A DNA stretch of 64,000 nucleotides, taken from contig NZ_JAVDWH010000001.1 of assembly GCF_031457275.1 (NCBI RefSeq), forward strand, positions 124,001 to 188,000, read 5' to 3'. Of the stretch, positions 1 to 8,240 are shown piece after piece (within the stretch, counting starts at the first letter, position 1; each line of letters opens with the position of its first letter). This stretch comes from Aeromicrobium panaciterrae (GTDB lineage: Bacteria > Actinomycetota > Actinomycetes > Propionibacteriales > Nocardioidaceae). The position numbers were made by a program, and so were the translations under genes. The notes beneath the pieces were generated by a model. That model saw only the letters and a list, made by a program, of their open reading frames with translations, did not search any database and had not been told where the DNA came from.

Positions 1-368
1 CGACCATCAGCCGCAGCTTTGAGATCAAGACCCTGAAGTCCGGCGCCGCGCGAATGGCGATCGAGGCCGACGTGCCGATCATCCCGTGCATCGTGTGGGG
101 CTCGCAGCGCATCGCAACCAAAGGACTACCGCGCCAGCTCGGACGCACCAAGACGCCTGTGATGGTCCTGATCGGCGAGCCGATCCCGCCGTCAGGCTCT
201 GCCGACGAGCTCTCCACTTCCCTGCATGCCGCAATGACGGCGTTGCTACATGAGGTGCAGGACGCATACGGGCCGCACCCCAAGGGCGAGAACTGGGTGC
301 CGGCACGCCTCGGCGGCTCGGCGCCGACGCTCGATGAAGCCAACGTGATGGACCAGCAGCGCGACTAG
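1..368 (+). CDS. PlsC-family 1-acylglycerol-phosphate acyltransferase, C-terminal part (5' truncated by window)
   Basis: The frame is open from base 3 and has no start inside the window, so only the last 122 or so residues are seen. The segment 'LKSGAARMA' followed by 'VPIIPCIVWGSQRI' is typical of the second half of PlsC-like lysophospholipid acyltransferases, where an acidic/basic 'KxGAxRMA' stretch precedes a hydrophobic 'PVIPV' strand. The catalytic HX4D motif would lie upstream of the window. The likely role is acyl transfer to lysophosphatidic acid at the membrane. The exact acceptor cannot be told from this fragment. Confidence 0.75.
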   Translation, partial: TISRSFEIKTLKSGAARMAIEADVPIIPCIVWGSQRIATKGLPRQLGRTKTPVMVLIGEPIPPSGSADELSTSLHAAMTALLHEVQDAYGPHPKGENWVPARLGGSAPTLDEANVMDQQRD

Positions 369-529
369 GCCGACCCCATCAGTGACGCCTGCGACTCTGC
401 ATGTGTCTGTCATCCAGGACGGGCTTTTCTGCTCTCCCATATGAGCAAACCGATCACGGTCGACCTCGCGGCGTGCTTCACTGAATGTGGGAGTCAAGGA
501 CACATCGAGAGATGCGTACTTGGATGAAG

Positions 530-553
530 CACGGGTCGTTTGGGCGACCCGTG
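530..553 (+). promoter_or_regulatory. Perfect hairpin in the leader of the metallophosphatase gene
   Basis: The arms CACGGGTCG and CGACCCGTG are perfect 9-base complements around a 6-base loop (TTTGGG). The hairpin ends 5 bases before the GAGGGAG ribosome-binding site at 559-565. No U-run follows, so it is not a classical terminator. An operator palindrome or an mRNA 5' structure that stabilises the message or limits ribosome access is more likely. The function is inferred only from position. Confidence 0.5.
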
Positions 554-573
554 ATGTTGAGGGAGTAAGAACG

Positions 574-2706
574 ATGAACCGATCGCTTTGTGGACTCGCG
601 ACGGCTGCCGCCGTCGTGACTGGCGGTCTGCTGTGCGTATCGCCAGCTCAAGCGGCAAATGACGTCACGATCAATCTCGTCGCTGTGAACGATTTCCACG
701 GCCAGATCGACGGCAAGGTTGTCCAATGGGCGGCGACAGTCGAACAGCTGCTCGGCGATGGCTCAGCCGACAACACACTGCTCATCTCGGCCGGAGACAA
801 TGTCGGCGAGTCCGCGCCCGCATCCAACGCTCAGGACGACAACCCGACGATTGATGTGCTCAACGTTCTGGGTGTCGACGCCTCGGCCGTTGGCAATCAC
901 GAGTTCGACAAGGGCTACAACGATCTGGTCAACCGCATCATGGCGCGGGCCGACTTCCCGATCCTCGGCGCCAACGTCACGAAGTCCGGCGGAGCGCCCG
1001 CGCTGGATGCCTCCACGATGTACACCGTCAGCGGAGTGCGGATCGCCGTCATCGGCGCCGTCACGGACACCACGCCAGAACTCGTCGAGCCGTCGGGCAT
1101 CGCAGGGTTGACCTTTGGCGATCCCGTGGAAGGGATCAACGCCGAGGTTGACCGGCTCAACGCCTTGCCGTCGTCCGAGCAACCTGACGTCATCGTTGCC
1201 GCCATCCACGAAGGTGCTCCGTGGGGAACCTGGACCCTTGAGCAGGCGATGCAGAGCAGCAACACCTTCACGCGGATCGTCGAGGACACGTCGCCTGATG
1301 TCGATGCGATGATCATGGGCCACACGCACAACGCGTACGTCTACAACGCGCCGGTTCCTGGCGATTCAGGCCGCACCCGTCCCTTGATTCAGACGGGCTA
1401 CCACGGACAGAACGTCGGCCAGATCAAGTTGACCGTTGACGCCGACACAGGAGATGTCAGAGCGCACACCGCACGAAATGTCGAGCGCGTCACGACCTCG
1501 GATGACGATCTGATCCCGACAGATCCCAAGCTGGCCACCATTGCTGAGATCCGCGACGACGCAGTCACATTCGCCGCTTCCAAGTCGGAAGCAGCGACAG
1601 CCGCGAAGCAGGAGTACGACGCGGCGGTCGTCGCTCGCGACGAAGCGTATGCCCATGCCGCCGACCTGAAGGACCAGTACGAAGCGTCTGTGGAGGAAGG
1701 CCACGACGTCTACGCCACCGCTTCGGCAATCAAGGTCGACTACGACGCAGCTGTCGCCGAAGGCAAAGCCGCCTACGCCAACGCGGCCTCCATCAAACAG
1801 AAGTACGACACGGCCGTCGCTGAAGGCAAAGCCTCGTACGCAACAGCCACCACCATCAAGCAGGCCTACGACGCAGCCGTACTGGAGGGTCGAGCAGCCT
1901 ACGCAGCAGCCGGTTCGATCAAGCAGGCCTACGACGTGGCCGTTGCCGAGGGCAAGGCTTCCTACGCCAACGCAGCAACGATCAAGCAGGCCTACGACAC
2001 CGCCGCCGCTGAGGGCAAAGCCGCCTACGCCAACGCAGCAACGATCAAGCAGGCCTACGACACCGCCGCCGCTGAGGGCAAAGCTGCCTACACGCTGGCT
2101 GCAGCAGTCAAGCAGGAGTATCTGGCCACTGTCGCGCTCGGTGATCCGGACTCAAATCTCCTGTTGCCTGGCTTGGCCCAGAAGTATCTGGACGCTCTGG
2201 CGGCTGGCGACGCGGCCTACGCCAGGGCTGCCGCGATGAAGACCGACTACGACGCCGCCATCGCCGCAGGCAAAGCGGCCTACGCGCGCGCCAACGGCAT
2301 GAAGACCGACTACGACGCCGCCATCGCCGCAGGCAAGGCCGCCTACGCGCGCGCCACCGGCATGAAGACCGACTACGACGCCGCCATCGCCGCCGGCAAT
2401 GCCGCCTACGCCAAGGCTGCCGGAATGAAGTCGGACTATGACGCTGCCATCGCGGCTGGCAAAGCGGCCTACGCAAAAGCGTGGGCGTTCGCTCCGGAGT
2501 ACGACGCCGCCATCTCCGCGGGCAAGGCCGCCTACGCCGAAGCCGCGACCATCAAGGTCGACTACGACGCCGCCGTGGCCGCGGTGAACGCGGCAACTGC
2601 GAAGACCTCAGCCCTGAAAGAGACGTACGACGCGGCCGTGGCCGCATTGAACGAGGCTCAGGCAACGGTGTCAGCGCTGCTCGAGACACTCCTGAGCCTG
2701 CTGTGA
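574..2706 (+). CDS. Secreted 5'-nucleotidase-like metallophosphatase with long C-terminal 21-residue repeats
   Basis: ATG 574 was chosen because GAGGGAG lies 8 bases upstream and a clean signal peptide follows (MNRSLCG..., cut near AQA-AND). An upstream in-frame start at 487 would bury that signal. The protein has 710 residues. Residues 31-330 form a calcineurin-like domain with NDFHG (39-43), GDN (74-76), GNHE (107-110), IHEG (211-214) and GHTH (249-252), the dimetal site of UshA/5'-nucleotidase relatives. The usual 5'-nucleotidase C-terminal substrate domain is missing. In its place, residues 345-700 are about 17 copies of a 21-residue unit, KxxYDAAxAxGKAAYAxA plus a short hydrophobic link. 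No sortase motif or membrane anchor is visible at the C-terminus. The substrate is unknown and may be nucleotides or other phosphoesters outside the cell. Confidence 0.85.
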   Translation: MNRSLCGLATAAAVVTGGLLCVSPAQAANDVTINLVAVNDFHGQIDGKVVQWAATVEQLLGDGSADNTLLISAGDNVGESAPASNAQDDNPTIDVLNVLGVDASAVGNHEFDKGYNDLVNRIMARADFPILGANVTKSGGAPALDASTMYTVSGVRIAVIGAVTDTTPELVEPSGIAGLTFGDPVEGINAEVDRLNALPSSEQPDVIVAAIHEGAPWGTWTLEQAMQSSNTFTRIVEDTSPDVDAMIMGHTHNAYVYNAPVPGDSGRTRPLIQTGYHGQNVGQIKLTVDADTGDVRAHTARNVERVTTSDDDLIPTDPKLATIAEIRDDAVTFAASKSEAATAAKQEYDAAVVARDEAYAHAADLKDQYEASVEEGHDVYATASAIKVDYDAAVAEGKAAYANAASIKQKYDTAVAEGKASYATATTIKQAYDAAVLEGRAAYAAAGSIKQAYDVAVAEGKASYANAATIKQAYDTAAAEGKAAYANAATIKQAYDTAAAEGKAAYTLAAAVKQEYLATVALGDPDSNLLLPGLAQKYLDALAAGDAAYARAAAMKTDYDAAIAAGKAAYARANGMKTDYDAAIAAGKAAYARATGMKTDYDAAIAAGNAAYAKAAGMKSDYDAAIAAGKAAYAKAWAFAPEYDAAISAGKAAYAEAATIKVDYDAAVAAVNAATAKTSALKETYDAAVAALNEAQATVSALLETLLSLL
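1606..2670 (+). repeat. In-frame tandem repeat, about 17 units of 63 bp
   Basis: The 3' half of the metallophosphatase gene is a tandem array with a 63-base (21-codon) period. Neighbouring units near 1960-2090 and 2235-2400 are almost identical at the DNA level, while the first two and last two units have drifted. One unit near residues 513-535 is disrupted by a 'GDPDSNLLLPG' insertion. The pattern fits expansion by unequal recombination or slippage inside a protein-coding frame. Every unit length is a multiple of three apart from small in-frame changes. Confidence 0.9.
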
Positions 2707-2850
2707 GGTGCGGTACCGGGGGGCGTGCGGTGCAGCACTCTGGAGGGCTCGACTCCGAACGCAGTGTCTTGGGACTGATTTTCGCGAAGCGGTTGTACCG
2801 ATTCAGTGGTTGCATCATGCTCATGTGATCGAGGTCGCCTCCCTCCGGGG

Positions 2851-2899
2851 TTGCCAAAGTGTCACTCTGGTTTACAGTTTGAGTGAACACTTGTACACC
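2851..2899 (+). promoter_or_regulatory. Promoter and DesT/FadR-like palindrome upstream of the reductase-desaturase pair
   Basis: AGTGAACACTTGTACACC at 2882-2899 contains the imperfect palindrome GTGAACA-CT-TGTACAC (one mismatched pair). It closely resembles the AGTGAACGCTTGTTGACT-type operator recalled for the TetR regulator DesT of Pseudomonas aeruginosa, which controls a desaturase and its reductase. A possible promoter precedes it: TTGCCA at 2851-2856, 16 bases, then TACAGT at 2873-2878. The operator would cover the transcription start. The family assignment is by memory of the consensus and by the matching gene function. Confidence 0.5.
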
Positions 2900-2911
2900 G
2901 AAGGAGTGGAC

Positions 2912-3997
2912 ATGACTGAACCACTGATCCAGCGGTCGCCGGCCCTGCGCGGCCTTCGCCGCTTTGGGAAGGCTCTCACCACCCCGCTTGCGCCTGACGA
3001 CTACCTGGCTCTGATCAATCCGCTCTGGTCGCAGCGTGAGCTGCGCGGCCGGATCGAAAAGGTCGTACCGATCACCGATCGAGCCGCAACCCTCGTGATC
3101 CGCCCTGGATGGGGCTGGTCGTTCAACCATGCTCCTGGCCAATACATCGGAATTGGCGTCGAGATCGACGGCAAGTTCCACTGGCGCTCCTACTCGCTCT
3201 CGTCTGTTCCGCTCGTCGAGGGCAAGACCGTCAGCATCACGGTGAAGGCCATGCCCGAAGGGTTCCTCTCAGATCACCTGGTCAATGGTCTCGAGCCCGG
3301 AACAATCGTTCGCCTTGCCTCACCCCAGGGCGACTTCGTCCTCCCCGATCCTCCCCCAGCGAAGATGCTGATGCTTGTTGGCGGCAGCGGCATCACCCCG
3401 GTCATGTCGATCCTGCGAACCATGGATCGCCGAGGTTCCATACCCGATGTCGTTCTCGCATACTCGGCGACGACTGAGGACGACATGATGTTCGTCCACG
3501 AGCTGCGGGTTCTGGCGCTGAGGTATGAATCCTTTACGTTCTACGAACGATTCACCGATGCAGACGGGCTGCTCACAGCTGACCAGCTCGACACGGTCTG
3601 CCCGGACTGGCGCGAGCGCGAGGCCTGGGCCTGCGGACCGGGACCGATGCTCGACGCGTTCAGCGAACATTTCGAGTCGGAGGGACGACTCGACCACCTC
3701 CACGTCGAGCGCTTCACGCTCAACCTCGCGAGCGGCGGCGAGGGCGGCACCGTCACCTTCGGTGTCGGCGGCCCCACCGTCGAGGTCGACGGCGCCACGA
3801 CGCTGCTCGAAGCCGGCGAGAAGGCCGGCATCAACATGCTCTTTGGTTGCCGTATGGGTATCTGCCACACGTGCGACGTACCTCTTGCATCCGGCAGCAT
3901 CCGCGACCTGCGCAGCGGCAACGAGCACAGCGAACCGAACGAATACATCCAGACCTGCATCTCAGTCGCCGCCGGTGACTGCACCCTGGCCATCTGA
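2912..3997 (+). CDS. Ferredoxin reductase (FAD/NAD(P)H/2Fe-2S), electron donor to the acyl desaturase
   Basis: ATG 2912 follows GAAGGAG with 5 bases between, giving 361 residues. RSYSLSS (92-98) is the FAD-binding motif and GGSGITPVMSI (157-167) the nucleotide-binding motif. A plant-type 2Fe-2S domain lies at the C-terminus with Cys313, Cys318, Cys321 and Cys349. The order FAD-NAD-FeS is that of Rv3230c of M. tuberculosis, which passes electrons to the stearoyl-CoA desaturase DesA3. The desaturase gene begins 24 bases downstream, so the two should be co-transcribed and act as one electron chain at the membrane. The N-terminal 45 residues are family-specific. Confidence 0.9.
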   Translation: MTEPLIQRSPALRGLRRFGKALTTPLAPDDYLALINPLWSQRELRGRIEKVVPITDRAATLVIRPGWGWSFNHAPGQYIGIGVEIDGKFHWRSYSLSSVPLVEGKTVSITVKAMPEGFLSDHLVNGLEPGTIVRLASPQGDFVLPDPPPAKMLMLVGGSGITPVMSILRTMDRRGSIPDVVLAYSATTEDDMMFVHELRVLALRYESFTFYERFTDADGLLTADQLDTVCPDWREREAWACGPGPMLDAFSEHFESEGRLDHLHVERFTLNLASGGEGGTVTFGVGGPTVEVDGATTLLEAGEKAGINMLFGCRMGICHTCDVPLASGSIRDLRSGNEHSEPNEYIQTCISVAAGDCTLAI

Positions 3998-4021
3998 CCT
4001 CAACTCCCGAAGGGAACGCAC

Positions 4022-5203
4022 ATGGCATACGCCGACGTACGTGAATACACCCACCTGACCGACGATGAGGTAGACGCGATTGGCGCCGAGCTCGACGCCA
4101 TACGCGCCGAGATCGAGGCGTCCCGCGGTCAGGCTGACCGCGACTACATCCTGCGCGTCATCACACTTCAGCGCCGCCTTGCCGCCGCTGGACGCATCAC
4201 CCTGTTCGCCAGTTTCTTCCCGCCTGCCTGGCTGCTCGGCACCGCGCTGCTCGGGTCCGCCAAGATCCTCGAGAACATGGAGCTCGGGCACAACGCCATG
4301 CACGGCCAGTGGGACTGGATGAACGACCCCGAGATCCACTCGAGCAACTGGGAGTGGGACACCACTCAGCCGGCCGAGCAGTGGAAGCACTCGCACAACT
4401 ACATCCACCACCAGTTCACCAACGTTCTCGGCCACGACAACGACATCGGCTACGGCATCCTGAGGATGTCACGTGACCAGAAGTGGCACCCGGCCAACCT
4501 CGGCCAGCCCGCCTACAACGCACTGCTCGCCCTGTTCTTCGAGTGGGGTGTGGCGCTGCACGACCTCGACATCGAGGCGATTCGCAAGGGCGAGAAGGAC
4601 ATACCGCTACTCAAGAAGCAGCTGCGCCAGATCGGCAGGAAGGTCGGCAAGCAGTCCCTCAAGGACTACGTGATGTACCCGCTGCTGACCGGTCCTTTCT
4701 TCCTGCACACGTTGACGGCCAACTTCACCGCCAACATCATCCGCAACGTGTGGACGCACGGCATCATCTTCTGCGGTCACTTCCCCGACGGGGCGGTGCA
4801 CTTCACCGAGGAAGAGCTGGAGGACGAGACGCGCGCGGAGTGGTACCTGCGCCAGATGCTGGGCTCGGCCAACTTCAAGGGCGGCAAGCTGCTCCACATC
4901 ATGAGCGGCCAGCTCGGCTACCAGATCGAGCATCACCTGTTCCCCGACCTGCCCAGCAACCGCTACGCTCAGATCTCGGTCAAGGTCCAGGACCTCTGCA
5001 AGCGGTACGACATCCCGTACACGACCGGACCGCTGTGGAAGCAGTACGGGCAGACTCTCCGCACCATCCTGAAGTTGTCGCTGCCCAACAAGCGCACCGA
5101 GGACAACCCGGCACCGCTGTCTCCGCGTCAGTCCCGGCGCCTGCGTGATGACGAGCGACAGAACCGACGCTCCGAGCTCGGCAAGTGGTCGGGCGCGGCG
5201 TGA
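4022..5203 (+). CDS. desA3: Membrane acyl-CoA (delta-9) desaturase, DesA3-like
   Basis: ATG 4022 follows CGAAGGGA. The 393-residue protein carries the three histidine clusters of the di-iron desaturases: HNAMH (90-94), HSHNYIHH (123-130) and QIEHH (301-305). Hydrophobic segments at about 57-80 and 217-250 fit the usual four-helix membrane layout. The enzyme introduces a double bond into long-chain acyl-CoA using O2 and electrons from the preceding reductase. The tail after residue 365 is charged and probably cytosolic. The symbol rests on likeness to Rv3229c and on the shared gene order with the reductase. Regiospecificity cannot be read from sequence. Confidence 0.88.
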   Translation: MAYADVREYTHLTDDEVDAIGAELDAIRAEIEASRGQADRDYILRVITLQRRLAAAGRITLFASFFPPAWLLGTALLGSAKILENMELGHNAMHGQWDWMNDPEIHSSNWEWDTTQPAEQWKHSHNYIHHQFTNVLGHDNDIGYGILRMSRDQKWHPANLGQPAYNALLALFFEWGVALHDLDIEAIRKGEKDIPLLKKQLRQIGRKVGKQSLKDYVMYPLLTGPFFLHTLTANFTANIIRNVWTHGIIFCGHFPDGAVHFTEEELEDETRAEWYLRQMLGSANFKGGKLLHIMSGQLGYQIEHHLFPDLPSNRYAQISVKVQDLCKRYDIPYTTGPLWKQYGQTLRTILKLSLPNKRTEDNPAPLSPRQSRRLRDDERQNRRSELGKWSGAA

Positions 5204-5619
5204 CCTCGCTGCTCGACACCCGGCCGACCTCAGGTGGGCTGCCGGTGCCCTTCGCGTGCGAGGACGACGACGGTTCGCTCGACCATTCCTCGGTGGTCAA
5301 GCGCCGCGCGATCCGCTGTGCGCTGAGCCGCATCTGCGGCATCTGCGGTGAGCCGCTGACGCGACCCGTCGCGTTCTTGGGCCCCGAGGCCGAGTGGCGA
5401 AGCGGGCTCTTCACGTTTCCGCCAACGCATCACGCCTGCGCGACCGAGGCACTTAATCTCTTCGCACCGCTCGGAGGCAAGCACCTCGGGCAGGCGGAAC
5501 CACCACTGCAGTGGGCGCTCGTCGCCACCGGTGGTTTCGACCTCATACGTCCGACGACGCATGGCGGGATCATTCAGTTTCGGCCGAACTCCGTCATCGA
5601 CTCAACCATCGTCGGCTGA
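5200..5619 (+). CDS. Conserved hypothetical cysteine protein coupled to the desaturase
   Basis: GTG 5200 overlaps the desaturase stop (GTGA), which argues for translational coupling and fixes the start. The product has 139 residues. It contains CGICGEP (a CxxC knuckle) near residue 45 and HHAC near residue 78, together a possible metal site, but no family was recognised. There is no signal peptide or membrane helix. The 3' end stops 3 bases before the convergent nitroreductase-like gene. It may help desaturase assembly or regulation. That role rests on position alone. Confidence 0.7.
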   Translation: MTSLLDTRPTSGGLPVPFACEDDDGSLDHSSVVKRRAIRCALSRICGICGEPLTRPVAFLGPEAEWRSGLFTFPPTHHACATEALNLFAPLGGKHLGQAEPPLQWALVATGGFDLIRPTTHGGIIQFRPNSVIDSTIVG

Positions 5620-5622
5620 GGT

Positions 5623-6060
5623 TTAGTCGACGGGCGTGAGCAGGAAGATCGGGATCAGCCGATCCGTCTTGACCTGGTATTCCGCGTAGTTGGGGAATGC
5701 CTCCACTGCACGGTCCCACCAGACAGCGCGCTCGTCGCCATCAAGCTCACGTGGCGTGTAGTCCTTGCGGACAGCACCGTCCTTGAGCTCGACCAGTGGC
5801 GCATCGACGAGGTTGTAGAACCAGCTCGGATTGTCGGGCGCCCCACCCTTGGAAGCTACGACGAGATACTCGCCTTCGTGCTCGACCCTCATCAACGCAG
5901 TCGTACGGATCTTGCCGCTCTTTGCGCCCAACGTGTAGAGCAGGATGATCGGTCGACCCAGGATCGAGTTGCCCTTCTCGCCGTGGGTGCTCTCGTAGAG
6001 CTCGGCCTGCTTGCGGGCCCAGTCGGACGTACTCGGTGCGTATTCTCCACTCAGCGGCAT
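5623..6060 (-). CDS. Deazaflavin (F420)-dependent nitroreductase family protein (Ddn-like)
   Basis: The 145-residue product has the Ddn/DUF385 pattern: an N-terminal Trp/Glu helix region, then '[21 protein letters not shown]' (split here as GAKSGK and RTTAL), 'VVASKGG' and 'PSWFYNLV'. These are the characteristic F420-binding split beta-barrel segments of the family. Known members reduce quinones or nitro compounds, or bind lipids, using coenzyme F420. The size matches the family. It is monocistronic, convergent with the preceding gene and divergent from the VOC gene. The natural substrate is unknown. Confidence 0.85.
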   Translation of the reverse strand: MPLSGEYAPSTSDWARKQAELYESTHGEKGNSILGRPIILLYTLGAKSGKIRTTALMRVEHEGEYLVVASKGGAPDNPSWFYNLVDAPLVELKDGAVRKDYTPRELDGDERAVWWDRAVEAFPNYAEYQVKTDRLIPIFLLTPVD

Positions 6061-6162
6061 GCCATAAGCCTCGCAGAGGACTCAAAATGTCATACCCCGC
6101 GATAACAATGGACTTGTCGCCGCAGGTCAGGGGGACCGCGGCAAGAGGGATTCGAGGACACC

Positions 6163-6534
6163 ATGGACTGCAGGATCGAACTCATCTTCGTGCCGGTCAC
6201 CGATGTCGATCGGGCGCGTGATTTCTATGCTGATCAGGTCGGATTCAACCTTGACCACGACATCCGCGTAGACGAGAACATACGTTTTGTGCAGCTGACG
6301 CCAGTCGGTTCTGCCTGCTCAATCGCGTTCGGCGACGGCATGGGCAGCGGACTTGCGCCCGGCCAGCAAGACAGCATCCAGGTCGTCGTCGCCAGCGCTC
6401 AGGCCGCCCGCGACGAGCTGATCGCCAAGGGTGTCGAAGCCACCGAGCTCGACGTACAGCCGTGGGGCACGTTCACGAGCTTCGCCGACCCGGATGGCAA
6501 CCGCTGGCACGTTCAGGAGCTGCCTGTCCGCTAA
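6163..6534 (+). CDS. VOC (glyoxalase/bleomycin-resistance) family protein
   Basis: ATG 6163 is preceded by CGAGGA. The 123-residue product has one vicinal-oxygen-chelate module pair. 'FVPVTDVDRARDFYAD' opens the first beta-alpha-beta unit and 'FADPDGNRWHVQE' closes the second, which is typical of single-subunit VOC proteins. Candidate metal or substrate ligands include His and Glu in the C-terminal 'WHVQE'. The family covers isomerases, dioxygenases and resistance proteins, so no reaction is assigned. It is followed after 14 bases by a methyltransferase on the same strand and may share its transcript. Confidence 0.8.
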   Translation: MDCRIELIFVPVTDVDRARDFYADQVGFNLDHDIRVDENIRFVQLTPVGSACSIAFGDGMGSGLAPGQQDSIQVVVASAQAARDELIAKGVEATELDVQPWGTFTSFADPDGNRWHVQELPVR

Positions 6535-6548
6535 GGCAGACTGTCTCC

Positions 6549-7205
6549 GTGACTTCGGAGATGCCTGCAGACCTGCTTGCCCATGCACTGGAGGCCAAGG
6601 GCTTCATGCCCGAGGATGAGGGCGCCTTCCTGCATCGCGTCGCGCGTGAGCGCCTCCTCCACGGGCCGGCACTCGAAATCGGTACGTACTGCGGCAAGTC
6701 CGCGATCTACATGGGCGCCGCGGCACGCGAGGTTGGTGGCATCGTGCTCACGGTCGACCACCACCGTGGCTCGGAAGAGAACCAGGCTGGCTGGGAGCAC
6801 CACGACTCCTCGCTCGTCGACGATGAGTTCGGCCTGATGGACACGCTGCTGGTGTTCCGCAAGACGATCGCCCGGGCTGGGCTCGAGGATCAGGTGACTG
6901 CCGTCATCGGCAAGTCGACCAGCGTTGCGACCTGGTGGCATACGCCGGTCAGCTTGTTGTTCATCGACGGCGGTCACGCCGAAGAGCACGCCCAGAACGA
7001 CTACTCAGGATTTGCGCACTGGGTCATGCCGGGAGGTGCCCTGGTGATCCATGACGTCTTCGAGCGCCCAGAAGACGGCGGTCAGGCACCGTTCCACGTA
7101 TGGCAGAGAGCCGTCGAGTCAGGGTCCTTCGAGCCGACCGAGACGGTGGGCTCGATGCGAGTGCTAACGCGTAGTCGGGGACAAGCCGGCGAACTGGTCG
7201 GTTGA
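6549..7205 (+). CDS. Class I SAM-dependent methyltransferase (Methyltransf_24-like)
   Basis: GTG 6549 is used; ATG 6561 four codons later is the alternative. The protein has about 218 residues. 'LEIGTYCGKSAIYMG' is the glycine-rich SAM-binding loop and 'LLFIDGGHAEE' the post-motif strand with His and Asp. This layout is common in class I O-methyltransferases and in small Methyltransf_24 proteins. Its 3' end overlaps the convergent toroid-fold gene by 42 bases, an unusually deep tail-to-tail overlap. The substrate is unknown, but the neighbouring glycosyl/methyl transfer operon suggests an envelope glycoconjugate. Confidence 0.75.
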   Translation: MTSEMPADLLAHALEAKGFMPEDEGAFLHRVARERLLHGPALEIGTYCGKSAIYMGAAAREVGGIVLTVDHHRGSEENQAGWEHHDSSLVDDEFGLMDTLLVFRKTIARAGLEDQVTAVIGKSTSVATWWHTPVSLLFIDGGHAEEHAQNDYSGFAHWVMPGGALVIHDVFERPEDGGQAPFHVWQRAVESGSFEPTETVGSMRVLTRSRGQAGELVG

Positions 7206-8240
7206 CGGGCAGTCGCACTCCAGCGCGATCTCGTCGAACTCGACGCCGATGCCGTGGCCAGTCATGACGCCCGAGCCGTATGTGGTCGAGGTCAGCACAT
7301 CCCAGGCGAGGATCACGGCCGCTGCGGTGTAGGTCGTGTGTTCGTGCGGCCAGTGGACTCGATCCGGCGTGACGTAGCCGGTCCAATAGGCGCCGTCCTC
7401 CGTGCGGAGGTGCTGCATGTCGGTGAATACCTGCTCGGCACGTGGATCGCCGATCGCCTGCAGTGCCATGGCGAGCTCGCAGGTCTCGGCACCGGTGAAC
7501 CAGGGGTTCTCGCTGACGCAGCGGATGCCGAGGCCGTCCTCGACGAACGTGTCCCATCGTGAGGCGAGCATCTCTGAAGCGGCGGGACCGCGCACGGCGC
7601 CGCCAAGAACGGGGTAGTACCAGTCCATCGAGAAGTTCGACTTGTCGAGGAACTGGTCGCGGTGCTCGCGCAGGGCGTGACCCAGACGACCTCCCGCGAG
7701 CTCCCACTCAGGTTGCGGTTCATCCATGATCTCGGCGAGCGCGACTCCGCAGCGCAGCGCCTGATAGATGCTGGAGCTGCCGGCCAGCAGTGCCTCGTCG
7801 TTGATCTTGGCGGGGCCATTGGCATCCCACTCGCGCGACCACGCAATACCGCCGAACGGCAGCTGGAGGTCCACGACCAAGTCGAGTGCGCCGCGTACAA
7901 CCGGCCACATACGGTCGAGGAATTCACGGTCTCGACGGATCGACCAGTGGTGAAGCACGCCGACGGCGACGTAGGCGGCCATGTTGGTCTCGGTGCTGGC
8001 GTCCTCGACAGTGCCGGCAACCAGCTTCATCGGCCAAGAACCGTCAGAACGCTGGGTGCGCAGGCACCAGTCGTACGCGGCCTCCGCGGCGGCAATCTCG
8101 CCACCAACGAGCAGTGCCATGGCGCCCTCGACGTGGTTCCAGGCGTCAGTGTGCTCGCCGATGGTCCACGGGATCGCTCCATCGGGCTCCTGCATCGAGG
8201 CGATGCTGGCAGCCGTCTGGGCAATCTGCTCCGGGGTCAT
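7164..8240 (-). CDS. Alpha/alpha-toroid (prenyltransferase/squalene-oxidase-like) protein of unknown function
   Basis: ATG 8240 overlaps the stop of the methyltransferase gene (ATGA), giving 358 residues. An earlier in-frame start would run inside that gene. The sequence repeats 'QxxDGxWP/IPW'-like turns ('QEPDGAIPW', 'QRSDGSWPM') and 'TEDGAYWTGYV', the signature of alpha/alpha-barrel toroids found in terpene cyclases and protein prenyltransferases. No DXDD cyclase motif or zinc site was seen, so catalysis is doubtful. The genes upstream are a methyltransferase and a GT4 glycosyltransferase. A role in building or sensing a polyprenyl-linked glycan is a guess from that company. Confidence 0.7.
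   Translation of the reverse strand: MTPEQIAQTAASIASMQEPDGAIPWTIGEHTDAWNHVEGAMALLVGGEIAAAEAAYDWCLRTQRSDGSWPMKLVAGTVEDASTETNMAAYVAVGVLHHWSIRRDREFLDRMWPVVRGALDLVVDLQLPFGGIAWSREWDANGPAKINDEALLAGSSSIYQALRCGVALAEIMDEPQPEWELAGGRLGHALREHRDQFLDKSNFSMDWYYPVLGGAVRGPAASEMLASRWDTFVEDGLGIRCVSENPWFTGAETCELAMALQAIGDPRAEQVFTDMQHLRTEDGAYWTGYVTPDRVHWPHEHTTYTAAAVILAWDVLTSTTYGSGVMTGHGIGVEFDEIALECDCPSTDQFAGLSPTTR

Noticed and set aside
1606-2670. The 63-bp repeat array as a CRISPR or intergenic satellite
   Set aside because: There are no unique spacers; the repeats keep one reading frame and code for a regular protein repeat.
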